Positions 18,325 to 26,344 of a DNA stretch of 64,000 nt are shown in pieces (position 1 is the first letter of the stretch; the number at the start of each line of letters is the position of its first letter). The stretch lies in the NCBI GenBank assembly GCA_031423495.1, contig JANPFP010000248.1, positions 1-64,000 on the forward strand, in the 5' to 3' direction. Under the pieces are notes generated by a model. It made no database searches. It saw nothing but the letters and a program-made list of their open reading frames with translations, and was not told the DNA's origin. Both the position numbers and the translations under genes were made by a program. This DNA is from JACPYM01 sp031423495 (lineage in GTDB: Bacteria > Acidobacteriota > Blastocatellia > RBC074).

Positions 18325-18510
18325 AACGCCGCGCGAACCGGTCTCCTGACTTACGGTATCAAACCTAATTTCCCGTCTTCCCGAGCGCGCCAGCCGTGTT
18401 GCGGGGAGCAACATAACCAGAACCGCGCCAGTGACATGATGGGATTTCGTAACCGTTTACAGTTGCGAGGACAGCGGTGGACTTTCACCACACTTCCCGT
18501 GCATTCGTCG
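18325..18510 (-). promoter_or_regulatory. Cobalamin riboswitch (AdoCbl class)
   Basis: Read on the minus strand, the leader contains GGGAAGTGTGGTGAAAGTCC, then CTGTCCTCGCAACTG, the core GTCACTGG, and the B12 box GTCAGGAGACCGG close to the 3' end, in the canonical order and spacing. It lies 35 bp before the TonB receptor start and should repress the whole B12 salvage operon when adenosylcobalamin is abundant. The ends are approximate. Confidence 0.96.
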
Positions 18511-18607
18511 GCTTGTTCAATTGTCAATTATTGGTTGGAAGTTAAGCTGCCACGCTTTGCGACAGCGCGGGCAATCTAGCACGCGACTGAATGATTGCCA
18601 AAAGTGT

Positions 18608-18943
18608 TCATTTTGAATTTTTGCCGGTGAAGTAACCCAACAGTGTACCCAGAATTGTCGTCAGCGCGCCGAAGGCCAACTTGCCTTCATCACTGCCTAA
18701 ACCTTTGGTGGCCGCCACTACGATGCAAAACAATATCAGCAAAATAAGCATCGCTACCATGGCGTTTAGTAGCACTAATTCTTTGTATCGTTGATGCGCG
18801 GCGTCCAGTTTTTTAGCTTCCAGTTCAGCCGTAATTTCCTCTGGCGTACGGCGCGGCATGACAGAAACCTGATGCTCAGAAAAAGGGGCTTCGCGGTAAA
18901 TCGCTTGAACTGACCGGTCGAGGTTAAGTTGCTTATTTTCCAT
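18608..18943 (-). CDS. Small membrane protein with two helices
   Basis: A 111-residue protein I do not recognise. A charged N-terminal half contains RRTPEEITAELEAKK, then come a hydrophobic helix (about 59-80) and a second Gly-rich helix (about 90-107) ending in GYFTGKNSK. The topology puts both termini on the cytosolic side. It follows the ribbon-helix-helix-like gene by 19 bp, so the two are probably one operon. The ribosome-binding site is weak. Confidence 0.65.
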   Translation of the reverse strand: MENKQLNLDRSVQAIYREAPFSEHQVSVMPRRTPEEITAELEAKKLDAAHQRYKELVLLNAMVAMLILLILFCIVVAATKGLGSDEGKLAFGALTTILGTLLGYFTGKNSK

Positions 18944-18962
18944 GGCTGTCTAACTCATCTTT

Positions 18963-19244
18963 TCATATCCCTACAATTTCAGTGGCAAGCGGTTGATCTT
19001 TTTCAGCGATCCCAAATTTCTTGCCCGTGTCTCTGGCATCCACAGCCAATTCGAGTAATGCGATAGCCTTACGAAACACGTCGCTTTTTGTGCCACCGAT
19101 TTTGGTGGCGAGGTCGTTCAGTTCGTTGTTCCATTGCGGCGAAATAAAAAAGCTCAACGCGACAAGATTTTTTTCCTGTTCCCCGTCTGGCAACAAAGAA
19201 GGTTGACTCAACTGGCTATTCACAGCCTGAATTAAAGCACTCAT
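18963..19244 (-). CDS. Ribbon-helix-helix-like small protein
   Basis: A 93-residue protein with GAGGT before the ATG. Residues about 27-70 (LVALSFFISPQWNNELNDLA, then KSDVFRKAIALLELAVDA) follow the beta-alpha-alpha pattern of MetJ/Arc-type DNA-binding proteins, in which a short strand is followed by a helix for sequence-specific binding. With the two-helix membrane protein downstream it may form a small regulatory or toxin-antitoxin-like pair. This is inference. Confidence 0.6.
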   Translation of the reverse strand: MSALIQAVNSQLSQPSLLPDGEQEKNLVALSFFISPQWNNELNDLATKIGGTKSDVFRKAIALLELAVDARDTGKKFGIAEKDQPLATEIVGI

Positions 19245-19353
19245 TTGAACTACCTCACTGATTCAGAATTTCAGTTATGCATTCCGGGCTTCGTATATGA
19301 CCGAAGCGCATAACCTTGTTGGGATGGTAAAGGAAAGGCTGCCAAAAGTTCAA

Positions 19354-20007
19354 TCACAGTTTCACCGTCTTGCCGCTGCACGCCACTTCATTTGACTGGC
19401 GAAGGCGCTTACCCAAAACCAAAGTAGTCATACATCTCAGGTTCGCCACATTCGTCGTTTTCAATGGCTCAAGCGGCGTAGCGCCTAAACGTTCCGCGAG
19501 GGCTGCCAGCTTTTCCTCGTCCACCAAAAAGCGTTCGCTGCCATCGGGCAAGGCGTACCAGCCACTGCCAACTGGTTGAATGCGCGCTTCAATGCCGATA
19601 GAACTGGCGAGTCGTGCGAAAAGCATCCCGCCGGGTTTCAATGCGCGCCACATCTCAGCCAGCATTTGATTGAAGTGCTGTTCGTTTTGAGCGAAGTGCA
19701 ACACGGCGTTGCTAATCACTACATCGAATTGCTCATCGGCAAACGGCAATGCGGCGACATCGGCGGTTTGGAAATTGGTTTGCGGTAAGTGAGAAGCCAA
19801 GTGCGCCGCGAGTTGTTGCACCTGTTCGACGGCTGACGGATGCGCATCAACGGCGAAGACTTCAAAGTGGTTGCGCAAAAAATAAACGAGATTGCGGCCT
19901 CCGCCACAGCCCGCATCAAGAATCTTCATCGTCGGCGTGAGGCGGCCTTTGAGCAATTGATCGAACAAATAAATATCAATCTCGCCAAATTGTTCGGGCA
20001 AATTCAT
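19354..20007 (-). CDS. Class I SAM-dependent methyltransferase
   Basis: A 217-residue methyltransferase. Motif I is ILDAGCGGGRNLVYFL (about 29-44), the acidic loop is VFAVDAHPSAVEQ, and motif IV is FDVVISNAVLHFA, followed by LKPGG. The N-terminus EQFGEIDIYLFDQLLKGR resembles methyltransferases of the UbiE/Tehb-like type. The substrate is unknown. It starts 24 bp after the upstream small gene and is probably the last gene of that operon. Confidence 0.85.
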   Translation of the reverse strand: MNLPEQFGEIDIYLFDQLLKGRLTPTMKILDAGCGGGRNLVYFLRNHFEVFAVDAHPSAVEQVQQLAAHLASHLPQTNFQTADVAALPFADEQFDVVISNAVLHFAQNEQHFNQMLAEMWRALKPGGMLFARLASSIGIEARIQPVGSGWYALPDGSERFLVDEEKLAALAERLGATPLEPLKTTNVANLRCMTTLVLGKRLRQSNEVACSGKTVKL

Positions 20008-20031
20008 AGAGCGCCTTATGACTCAGCCGGG

Positions 20032-20451
20032 CTATTCATATTCGCCCAGTGCCTCTTTGATTTCGGCGAGGAAGTCTGCATCGCCGCGACGCGGACGGCG
20101 GTAATACCAAAAGTTATTTTTCGCCGACCAGCCTTCTTCTTCGGCGACTTCTGCCCCCCACAGACAGCCCTCGGTCGTTTGCGTGAGCGAGAGAAACTGT
20201 TCGTCGGCGCGTTGCAACGGTTCCGTGAACGCCTGCGTTTCTTCCTGCGGTGCGTTGGCCTGCGCGTCAGCCAGCAATTGGCGTATGTCTACCTCGTTCA
20301 AATAATCGTCCAACCCTAATTCGTAACCTTCTTCCACCGCCGTGACCAGGGCTTCCCACTGTTCGATCAACCCGGCGAAGCCTCCCTCGACCACCGCCGC
20401 CGGACAACCGCGTTCAACCAAATAGCTCTCAACCGAATCGTGCTTGCTCAT
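20032..20451 (-). CDS. Acidic protein of unknown function
   Basis: A 139-residue, strongly acidic, Glu/Ala-rich protein with no signal peptide or membrane helix. I do not recognise it. The start at 20451 is chosen for the GGGAGGG ribosome-binding site. The C-terminal part has an aromatic cluster NNFWYYRRPRRGDADF. It lies between a lipoprotein gene (40 bp upstream) and the methyltransferase gene, all on one strand. Confidence 0.65.
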   Translation of the reverse strand: MSKHDSVESYLVERGCPAAVVEGGFAGLIEQWEALVTAVEEGYELGLDDYLNEVDIRQLLADAQANAPQEETQAFTEPLQRADEQFLSLTQTTEGCLWGAEVAEEEGWSAKNNFWYYRRPRRGDADFLAEIKEALGEYE

Positions 20452-20490
20452 AGCTGTTTCCCTCCCAAGCTGTGTACTCAACGTTTACCC

Positions 20491-20946
20491 CTAACGTTTA
20501 CTTTGACGCCAGAAATAATTTGCGCCGTCATTCGGCTTGAAATAGGTGCGAATCGTCAAGTCACGGTTGAACGCCAGAAACGCGCCTGACTGTTTGTCGA
20601 AGCGCGTCGCTACGCCATCGCGTCGCACTGATTCAAGCACGTCGCCGCCCACCGCACGATCACGCAGCGTTTGCGCTTGCCGCAAATACTCGTCCGCTGT
20701 GATCTTGCCGAATTCGCGTCCGTGTTTGTCGAAGTGATCGAGCCATTTCTGACGCGAAGCAAAACCGCTGTCTGGATGTTTGATTGCCGCTGACGGCGAC
20801 GCGACGACGGGTGAGGCACTGGTTGAGACAATCGGTTGCGTCACCGGAACGCTGGCCTGACGGCAAGCCGCCAACAGCAAAAGCGCGCTCAAAGCCAGCA
20901 AGCTTTTCAAGCAACCCGATAATTTTATTGCAGGGGTTAAGCCCAT
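20491..20946 (-). CDS. Lipoprotein with RNase-toxin-like C-terminal region
   Basis: A 151-residue predicted lipoprotein (hydrophobic about 10-27 then LLAAC). The C-terminal 85 residues, with HFDKHGREFGKITADEYL and later TRFDKQSGAFLAFN and FFKPNDGANYFW-like text (here YFKPNDGANYFWRQ), recall the BECR-fold RNase domains at the ends of polymorphic toxins. That resemblance is from memory of the pattern and was not searched. No immunity gene is evident, although the acidic protein 40 bp downstream would be the candidate. GAGAG precedes the ATG. Confidence 0.6.
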   Translation of the reverse strand: MGLTPAIKLSGCLKSLLALSALLLLAACRQASVPVTQPIVSTSASPVVASPSAAIKHPDSGFASRQKWLDHFDKHGREFGKITADEYLRQAQTLRDRAVGGDVLESVRRDGVATRFDKQSGAFLAFNRDLTIRTYFKPNDGANYFWRQSKR

Positions 20947-20960
20947 AGCGGTTCTCTCAA

Positions 20961-21001
20961 AAAAATAACGAGTGGCAAGCTGATTATGGCTTGCCACTCG
21001 T
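20961..21001 (-). terminator. Rho-independent terminator of the TPR protein gene
   Basis: A perfect 13-bp stem (ACGAGTGGCAAGC and its complement) with an 8-base loop is followed on the minus strand by TTATTTTTTT. Confidence 0.9.
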
Positions 21002-21028
21002 GTGGTTTCGTTGCGTTAGGTTATGTGG

Positions 21029-21820
21029 TTAGCGTACCGAAATCGGTGCGCCACCGCCCAAACCGCCAATGCCCGGCTTGGGTTTGGGTGCGGGCAGTTT
21101 TTCTACGCGATCAGGATCAATGATCGTGAGCCGCGAAGTCGCTTCAGTACCGATGCCCGTTTCGCGTACGTCGTCTGCGCCTGCCAATTCAAAATATACA
21201 TCAGCCGCTTCTTTGCTTTTGCCTGCGCCTTCGAGACTGCGTGCGAGTTTGAGCTTGAGCAGGTAAACCGACAGGTCGCCCGGTTTGGCTACCAGTTTTT
21301 GATAGGTCGCCACGGCGTCGTCGAATTTACCCGCCGACTCATAACGTCCGCCCAACGCCATCTGCGCTTGCAAGCCGATGGGCGAATCTTTCGCGCTGAG
21401 TTCCTTCAACGTGGCCTCGGCCTTTTCCGGCTCGAAGGCCAACTGATGCGTGGCGGCGTAATAACGTCCCAAGTCACCGTTGTAGGAAGGATATTCGTTC
21501 GCCGCTTTGCTGAAAGCTTCATGAGCCTTGCGGTGCTTTTCGTCCTGCGTGGTGTAAGCGTAACCCTGCACGCCCGCCGGAATCGGGTTTTGCACTACGG
21601 CGTCGTTGACGCGAAACCCTTCAGCCATCGCTTCTGCTGCTTTGTTCACGCGGCGCGAATAGATCAACCAACCGATCAAGGCCAACGCTCCGACGACCGC
21701 GACGCCGATTAAAATGTTCGTCAGGTTGCGGGAGTTTTCTTTGACCTTGCCGCTGACCTTTACGTATTGATCCAATAACGGGTCGTGTTTCAACCCTGCT
21801 GCTGCTTGCCCTTTAGCCAA
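21029..21820 (-). CDS. Membrane-anchored TPR protein, YfgM-like
   Basis: A 263-residue protein. It has a cytosolic N-terminus of about 34 residues, one membrane helix (about 36-55), then periplasmic helical TPR-like repeats (SKAANEYP, ATLKELSA, ATYQKLVA and DVYFELAG mark repeat ends). This is the layout of YfgM, an ancillary Sec translocon subunit that associates with PpiD, and a PpiD-like gene is present at 2829. The C-terminus is Pro/Gly-rich. The start is TTG at 21820, fixed by AAGGAG nine bases upstream. Confidence 0.75.
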   Translation of the reverse strand: MAKGQAAAGLKHDPLLDQYVKVSGKVKENSRNLTNILIGVAVVGALALIGWLIYSRRVNKAAEAMAEGFRVNDAVVQNPIPAGVQGYAYTTQDEKHRKAHEAFSKAANEYPSYNGDLGRYYAATHQLAFEPEKAEATLKELSAKDSPIGLQAQMALGGRYESAGKFDDAVATYQKLVAKPGDLSVYLLKLKLARSLEGAGKSKEAADVYFELAGADDVRETGIGTEATSRLTIIDPDRVEKLPAPKPKPGIGGLGGGAPISVR

Positions 21821-21939
21821 TGTCGTGACTCCTTGTTTTGTTCAAAATATGGGGCTTTTGAGGTAGCGGGGAAAATAGCCGTCAGCCCCAAATGTGTCAA
21901 GGCGCACTTCGCTTAGTAATGAGAGGTAGGATGAAAGGC

Positions 21940-21989
21940 AAAAAGAAAGGCTTCATTCGCCTGAAAAATTGCCAGTGCGGATGAAGCCT
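21940..21989 (-). terminator. Rho-independent terminator of the M23 peptidase gene
   Basis: A 13-bp stem (AGGCTTCAT core, one G-U pair) with a 16-base loop is followed on the minus strand by TTTCTTTTTG. Confidence 0.8.
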
Positions 21990-22023
21990 CGCCTATGAAT
22001 TCTCTGCTTAATCGCCCATCAAC

Positions 22024-22884
22024 TTATCGCATCGCCGCCGCGACGTAACTCATCGGGTTGACCGCACGATCCTGCAAGCGCACTTCGTAATGGCAGTGCG
22101 GTGCGGTCGAACGTCCGGTGCTGCCGACTGCTCCGATTTGTTTGCCTTTGCTCACATGTTCGCCAACTTTCGCGTCAAGGCGGGACATATGTGCGTAGCG
22201 CGTCGTTACGCCATAGCCGTGATCTACGACCACGACGTTGCCGTATCCGCCCGCCATGCCGGCAAAGATCACGATGCCATCCGCCGTGGCGTTGATGCCC
22301 GTGCCGAACGGCGCAGAAATATCCAAGCCGCCGTGATATTCAGAACCGCCGCCGCCAAACGGATTCGCGCGCGAACCGAAACCGTCAGTGATGTAACCCA
22401 GCACCGGCCAGCCGCTCGGCGTCGAAGCCAGTTTGACTTGGTTCTTATCAAAGGCGTCTTTCAGTTGACGCAGTTGCAATTCCAATGACGACGTAGTGTT
22501 TTCGAGATCGGTCAGCGAACCGCTTTCGCTGGGGCCACCGCTGCCCATATTCGCGGTCGAAGAGGGCGCGAGTCCCTGCGCTTCGGCCAGTTTGCGCGAA
22601 GTGGTTTCAATCGAGACCAGCCGCGTTTGCAACTGATCCATGTTGTTTTTAACGGCGTAGTTCTCTTCCTTGAGCTTACGATTTTCGTTTTGCATCAGGT
22701 TGAGTTTCGCTACGACATAAGCTTGTTGGGACAGCTTGTAAGCACCAAAGGCGATGGTAAGCAGACCGACAGCGGCCAGACTAAGCACCACGTAAATGGC
22801 ATTATGCGGGACTGCGAGTTTTCGTAAGGGGGAGCTAGCCGACGGCGCAAACACAAAGGTGTAAAAGCGCTTCTCTTCCTTCAT
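22024..22884 (-). CDS. M23 family peptidoglycan endopeptidase (LytM-like)
   Basis: A 286-residue envelope protein with a short cytosolic tail, a membrane anchor (about 28-50), a coiled-coil (about 60-150) and a C-terminal peptidase M23 domain (about 165-280). The zinc ligands are visible as HGGLD and HCHYEV, with the central His in TRYAHMSRL. It cleaves peptide cross-links or activates amidases during cell growth. The 5' leader is unusually long and structured, and is described separately. A terminator follows. Confidence 0.93.
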   Translation of the reverse strand: MKEEKRFYTFVFAPSASSPLRKLAVPHNAIYVVLSLAAVGLLTIAFGAYKLSQQAYVVAKLNLMQNENRKLKEENYAVKNNMDQLQTRLVSIETTSRKLAEAQGLAPSSTANMGSGGPSESGSLTDLENTTSSLELQLRQLKDAFDKNQVKLASTPSGWPVLGYITDGFGSRANPFGGGGSEYHGGLDISAPFGTGINATADGIVIFAGMAGGYGNVVVVDHGYGVTTRYAHMSRLDAKVGEHVSKGKQIGAVGSTGRSTAPHCHYEVRLQDRAVNPMSYVAAAMR

Positions 22885-23235
22885 TTGCGTTGACTCCTTA
22901 GCCGGAACATATCTTTATGTCTTGGGGGACAGATAGGGCACACATAGCTCCGGCTGGTTGTTCTTGGTTAGTTAATCAATTGTTGTTTGAAAAACTGCTA
23001 CTCCTGCGACATCGCGGAATCACTTTCGGGAGAGCGAAAGCCGGACGCCTTTGCTGTATTCAAGGCCGGGAGGCTAGCACAGGCTTTTGGCATCCACAAC
23101 CAACCAAACGGGATAGCCACAGTTCGCCCGGCTAACCGTTGCTATTTCAACAAATAGGTCTTCAATTAATTCTCTGAACGGGTGACAAATGCGGCTCTTG
23201 AAACAACGCCGGGACGTGGCCTACGATGCGTGCTT
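22885..23235 (-). other. Long structured leader before the M23 gene, possible riboswitch
   Basis: These 351 bp hold no gene. Read toward the M23 gene they contain several GC-rich pairing segments (GGTTAGCCGGGCGAAC, GCTAGCCTCCCGGCC, GGCTTTCGCTCTCCCGAAAG) at roughly 22990-23145, and the peptidase ribosome-binding site AAGGAG is at the end. The order AGCCGGG-GAAC, GTGGAT, GCTAGCC-CGGC is loosely like the ydaO c-di-AMP riboswitch, which often controls cell-wall hydrolases. The match is incomplete and may be chance. The queC promoter must also lie here. Confidence 0.3.
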
Positions 23236-23949
23236 ATGGCAATCAAATCTGCGGTCATTTTATTAAGCGGAGGGCTGGATTCAGCCACGACGTTGGCTAT
23301 CGCCAAGGATGAGGGCTTTGAGCCATACGCCCTGAGCTTTCGCTACGGTCAGCGCCACGACGTTGAACTCGCTGCCGCCCAAAGCGTCGCCCAAAACCAA
23401 AACATAACTCATCACATCATCGCCACCATTGACTTGCGCGCCTTTGGCGGTTCGGCACTCACGGCTGATATTGACGTACCCAAAGATCGCTCGCTCGCCG
23501 AAATGGAGTGCGACATTCCGGTGACTTATGTTCCGGCGCGCAACACGATCTTTCTTTCGTTCGCGCTGGCTTATGCCGAAACGCTAAAAGCCCGCGACAT
23601 TTTCATCGGCGTGAACGCGCTTGATTACAGCGGCTATCCCGACTGTCGGCCTGAGTACATCGCGGCTTATGAACAGATGGCGAACCTTGCGACAAAGGCA
23701 GGCGTCGCGGGCGAGCAACGGCTCAAAATTCATACGCCGCTGATTGCCTTGACCAAAGCGCAGATCATCCAACGCGGTCTGGCGCTCGGCGTGGACTATT
23801 CATTAACGCATTCGTGCTATGACCCGCCCTCTGGTCTAAATGACGAAGGCTTATCGTGCGGACGCTGCGATTCGTGTTTGTTGCGGCTGAAAGGCTTTGC
23901 CGAAGCGGGCGCTACCGACCCAGTGAGATACCAAAACGATGTTCAATAA
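23236..23949 (+). CDS. queC: 7-cyano-7-deazaguanine synthase QueC
   Basis: A 237-residue enzyme converting 7-carboxy-7-deazaguanine to preQ0 with ATP and ammonia in queuosine synthesis. It has the ATP-pyrophosphatase loop SGGLDSATT near the N-terminus, VPARNTIFLSFALAYAE, and the C-terminal zinc site C-x-C-x2-C-x2-C region seen as CYDP then SCGRCDSC. The ATG at 23236 is chosen from the family N-terminus, and upstream in-frame residues have no homology character. queE follows after a heptamer-repeat hairpin. Confidence 0.96.
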   Translation: MAIKSAVILLSGGLDSATTLAIAKDEGFEPYALSFRYGQRHDVELAAAQSVAQNQNITHHIIATIDLRAFGGSALTADIDVPKDRSLAEMECDIPVTYVPARNTIFLSFALAYAETLKARDIFIGVNALDYSGYPDCRPEYIAAYEQMANLATKAGVAGEQRLKIHTPLIALTKAQIIQRGLALGVDYSLTHSCYDPPSGLNDEGLSCGRCDSCLLRLKGFAEAGATDPVRYQNDVQ

Positions 23950-24072
23950 GGCAAAAGGCAAAAGGCAAAAGGCAAAAGGCAAAAGGTCAGAGCTCGCTTT
24001 CTTTATTCAGAATGCGGCACAGACTTTTTCTTTCCATTTTTGCCTTTTGCCTTTTGCCTTTTGCCTTTTGCC
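23950..24072. repeat. Perfect inverted arms of heptamer GGCAAAA, 5 + 5 copies
   Basis: Five perfect copies of GGCAAAA (23950-23984) start immediately after the queC stop codon. Five perfect copies of the reverse complement TTTTGCC (24038-24072) end 6 bases before the queE ATG. The two 35-bp arms can form an uninterrupted hairpin with a 53-base loop. The right arm occupies the place of the queE ribosome-binding site. Confidence 0.97.
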
Positions 24073-24078
24073 TTCACG

Positions 24079-24726
24079 ATGAGTTACGCGGTCAAAGAAA
24101 TCTTTTACACGCTGCAAGGCGAAGGCGCGCATGCCGGACGCGCTGCCGTGTTTTGCCGCTTCGCTGGCTGCAACTTGTGGTCAGGCCGCGAAGCTGATCG
24201 CGCGACGGCTATCTGTCAGTTTTGCGATACTGATTTTGTCGGTACGGATGGCGCGGGCGGCGGTAAGTTCGTCACGGCTCACGAACTCGCTGATGCCGTA
24301 GCGCGTTGCTGGCCGGACTTACAACAAGGCTTATCACAAGGTCGGCCTTACGTTGTTTGCACCGGCGGCGAACCGTTGCTGCAACTCGACGAAGCGTTGA
24401 TTGAAGCCTTGCACACACGCGGTTTTGAAATTGCGATTGAGACGAACGGTACGCAACAGGCTCCGCCGGGCATTGACTGGATTTGTGTCAGTCCCAAAGC
24501 CCATACTGAATTAGCGATCACGCACGGCAACGAACTGAAACTGATTTATCCGCAAGCGGGCGCTGAACCCGAAAAGTTTTTACCACTGGATTTTCAGCAC
24601 TTTTTTTTGCAGCCAATGGACGGCGCGCAACGCGAAGCGAATACGCAAGCGGCGGTCACGTATTGTCTGGCGCATCCGCGCTGGCGACTGAGCTTGCAAA
24701 CCCATAAGCTGTTAGGCATACCGTGA
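24079..24726 (+). CDS. queE: 7-carboxy-7-deazaguanine synthase QueE
   Basis: A 215-residue radical SAM enzyme that contracts 6-carboxytetrahydropterin to 7-carboxy-7-deazaguanine. The N-terminus has YTLQGEGAHAGRAAVFCRF, and the cluster cysteines are spread in the longer Proteobacteria-type arrangement (CNLW then CQFCDTDF). VCTGGEPLLQLD and FEIAIETNGT are intact. The start is the ATG at 24079, since upstream in-frame residues would be translated heptamer repeat. No ribosome-binding site is visible. Confidence 0.95.
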   Translation: MSYAVKEIFYTLQGEGAHAGRAAVFCRFAGCNLWSGREADRATAICQFCDTDFVGTDGAGGGKFVTAHELADAVARCWPDLQQGLSQGRPYVVCTGGEPLLQLDEALIEALHTRGFEIAIETNGTQQAPPGIDWICVSPKAHTELAITHGNELKLIYPQAGAEPEKFLPLDFQHFFLQPMDGAQREANTQAAVTYCLAHPRWRLSLQTHKLLGIP

Positions 24727-24727
24727 C

Positions 24728-24809
24728 GTAGAGCAACCTTTCCAGGTTGCTCCGGCTTCCCCTTTCGACCGCTTTTGAATACGTGAACAACCTGGAAAGG
24801 TTGTTCTAC
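24728..24809. repeat. REP-like inverted pair with GTAG heads
   Basis: The left arm is GTAG plus hairpin AGCAACCTTTCCAGGTTGCT. The right arm, read inversely, is GTAG plus AACAACCTTTCCAGGTTGTT. About 32 bp separate them. The pair begins 2 bases after the queE stop codon. This is the clearest BIME-like example in the window, since each arm is a complete GTAG-plus-palindrome unit. Confidence 0.9.
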
Positions 24810-24826
24810 TTTTCCTGAGAAACAAA

Positions 24827-25384
24827 ATGATCCACACGCAAAAATTACTCTGCGCGACGTTGCTCTGCGCGCTGTTCGGAACCGCCGCGACGGCCTACGC
24901 GCCGTTCAAAGTGACGACCGTGTTTTTAGTACGCCACGCCGAAAAGCAATCCAACGCAACGGATACCGAGTTGTCTGACGTTGGACACAAGCGCGCCCAA
25001 CGTTTGGCTGAGGTGTTGGCAAAGGCGAGCGTGAAAGCAATTTATACGTCGCAATTTCAACGCACCAAACAAACCGCCGCGCCGCTCGCACAAGCGTTGG
25101 GACTCACGCCAACTGAGATCAAAGTTGAGTCGGTACAAAATCCGGCGGGGCAAATGGCGGGTTCGAGCTTGAGTCCGCTGACCTTGAAAAATTATGGCGA
25201 TGCGATTTCACAAAACGGCGGACAGACTGCGTTGATCGTAGGGCATTCAAATTCGACGCCCGCGATCATTGCTAAACTGGGCATAGTGCAACCAGTGACG
25301 ATTCCTGACAGTGAATACGACAACCTTTATATGGTGACGATTTACGCCAAAGGCAAAGCCACGTTGGCGCAAATCAAATACTGA
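24827..25384 (+). CDS. Exported histidine phosphatase family protein
   Basis: A 185-residue phosphatase with an N-terminal signal peptide (hydrophobic about 7-23, AYA cleavage). The catalytic core is FLVRHAEKQ, with the second His in LIVGHSNSTPAI. It resembles SixA/phosphoglycerate-mutase-like phosphatases found in the periplasm. The substrate is unknown. It is unlikely to act in queuosine synthesis despite its place after queE, since a REP-like pair separates them. Confidence 0.85.
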   Translation: MIHTQKLLCATLLCALFGTAATAYAPFKVTTVFLVRHAEKQSNATDTELSDVGHKRAQRLAEVLAKASVKAIYTSQFQRTKQTAAPLAQALGLTPTEIKVESVQNPAGQMAGSSLSPLTLKNYGDAISQNGGQTALIVGHSNSTPAIIAKLGIVQPVTIPDSEYDNLYMVTIYAKGKATLAQIKY

Positions 25385-25398
25385 ACCAAAGGACGAAA

Positions 25399-26205
25399 AT
25401 GACTTATCAACATTTACTTTGCGAAACAACGGCGGCGGGCGTGCGAACGATTACGCTGAACCGTCCTGAAAAACTGAATGCGGTGAACGGGCAACTGGCT
25501 GAAGAGTTGCCGCACGCGCTGAACGAAGCCAGCGCCGATGACGCCGTGCGCGTAGTCGTCATCACGGGCGCGGGGCGGGGCTTTTGCGCGGGTCTCGAAC
25601 TCTCGCCCGACAACGTCGCCGCGATGCGCGATGCACGCAAAAAATCACGTACCGAACGCCTAGACGATTTGCATTGGGTCGGAAAGTGGGTGCTGGCTGT
25701 GACTGGTTGCGACAAGCCGGTCATCGCCGCGATCAACGGCCCAGCGGTAGGTGCAGGCTGCGGACTCACGCTGGCCTGCGACATTCGCGTGATGAGCGAC
25801 GAGGCGCGCATCGGTACTGGTTATTTGAAAATTGGTTTGTGTCCTGATGCGGGCGTGAGCTATTGGCTGCCGCGTTTAGTAGGACATTCGCGCGCCGCCG
25901 AATTGATTTACACCGCGCGCGAAGTCAAAGCCGAAGAAGCCGAACGCATCGGCCTGGTCAGTCGCGTCTTCCCTGCTGCCCAATTCGCCGAGGGCGTAGC
26001 CGAACTCGCCGCCCAACTCGCCGTTGGGCCTCCGCTCGCACAAACGCTGACCAAACGATTGTTGCTGGCTTCGACCGATTCCAACGTCACCGATCAATTG
26101 CGCCGCGAGATCAACTCCATCCAACACTGCCTGAGCAGCGCCGACGTAGCGGAAGCCATTCAAGCTTTCGGCGAAAAACGTAAGCCCGTGTTCAGCGGAC
26201 GTTAG
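25399..26205 (+). CDS. Enoyl-CoA hydratase/isomerase family protein
   Basis: A 268-residue crotonase-fold enzyme. It has LNRPEKLNAVN near the N-terminus, the first oxyanion-hole region GRGFCAGLEL, and the second AINGPAVGAGCGLTLACDIR, followed by LPRLVGHSRAAELIYTAREV. At the second acidic position it has CPDAGVSYWLP, which suits PaaG-type isomerases with a single Asp. The exact substrate cannot be read from sequence. AAAGGA precedes the ATG, 14 bp after the phosphatase gene. Confidence 0.9.
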   Translation: MTYQHLLCETTAAGVRTITLNRPEKLNAVNGQLAEELPHALNEASADDAVRVVVITGAGRGFCAGLELSPDNVAAMRDARKKSRTERLDDLHWVGKWVLAVTGCDKPVIAAINGPAVGAGCGLTLACDIRVMSDEARIGTGYLKIGLCPDAGVSYWLPRLVGHSRAAELIYTAREVKAEEAERIGLVSRVFPAAQFAEGVAELAAQLAVGPPLAQTLTKRLLLASTDSNVTDQLRREINSIQHCLSSADVAEAIQAFGEKRKPVFSGR

Positions 26206-26206
26206 C

Positions 26207-26344
26207 GAGGGAGCGCGTTCGTCACGAACGCAAATTAAAGAAGCCGCGAAGCATTCCTCTTCCCTACTTGGTTGAAATGCCAAATCAGGAAAAAGGAACG
26301 CTTCGCGGCTTCTTTTACTTTGCGGACGGGACGTCCGCGCTCCC

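Noticed and set aside
23100..23235. PreQ1 riboswitch before queC
   Set aside because: None of the short preQ1-I, II or III signatures could be placed upstream of the queC start.
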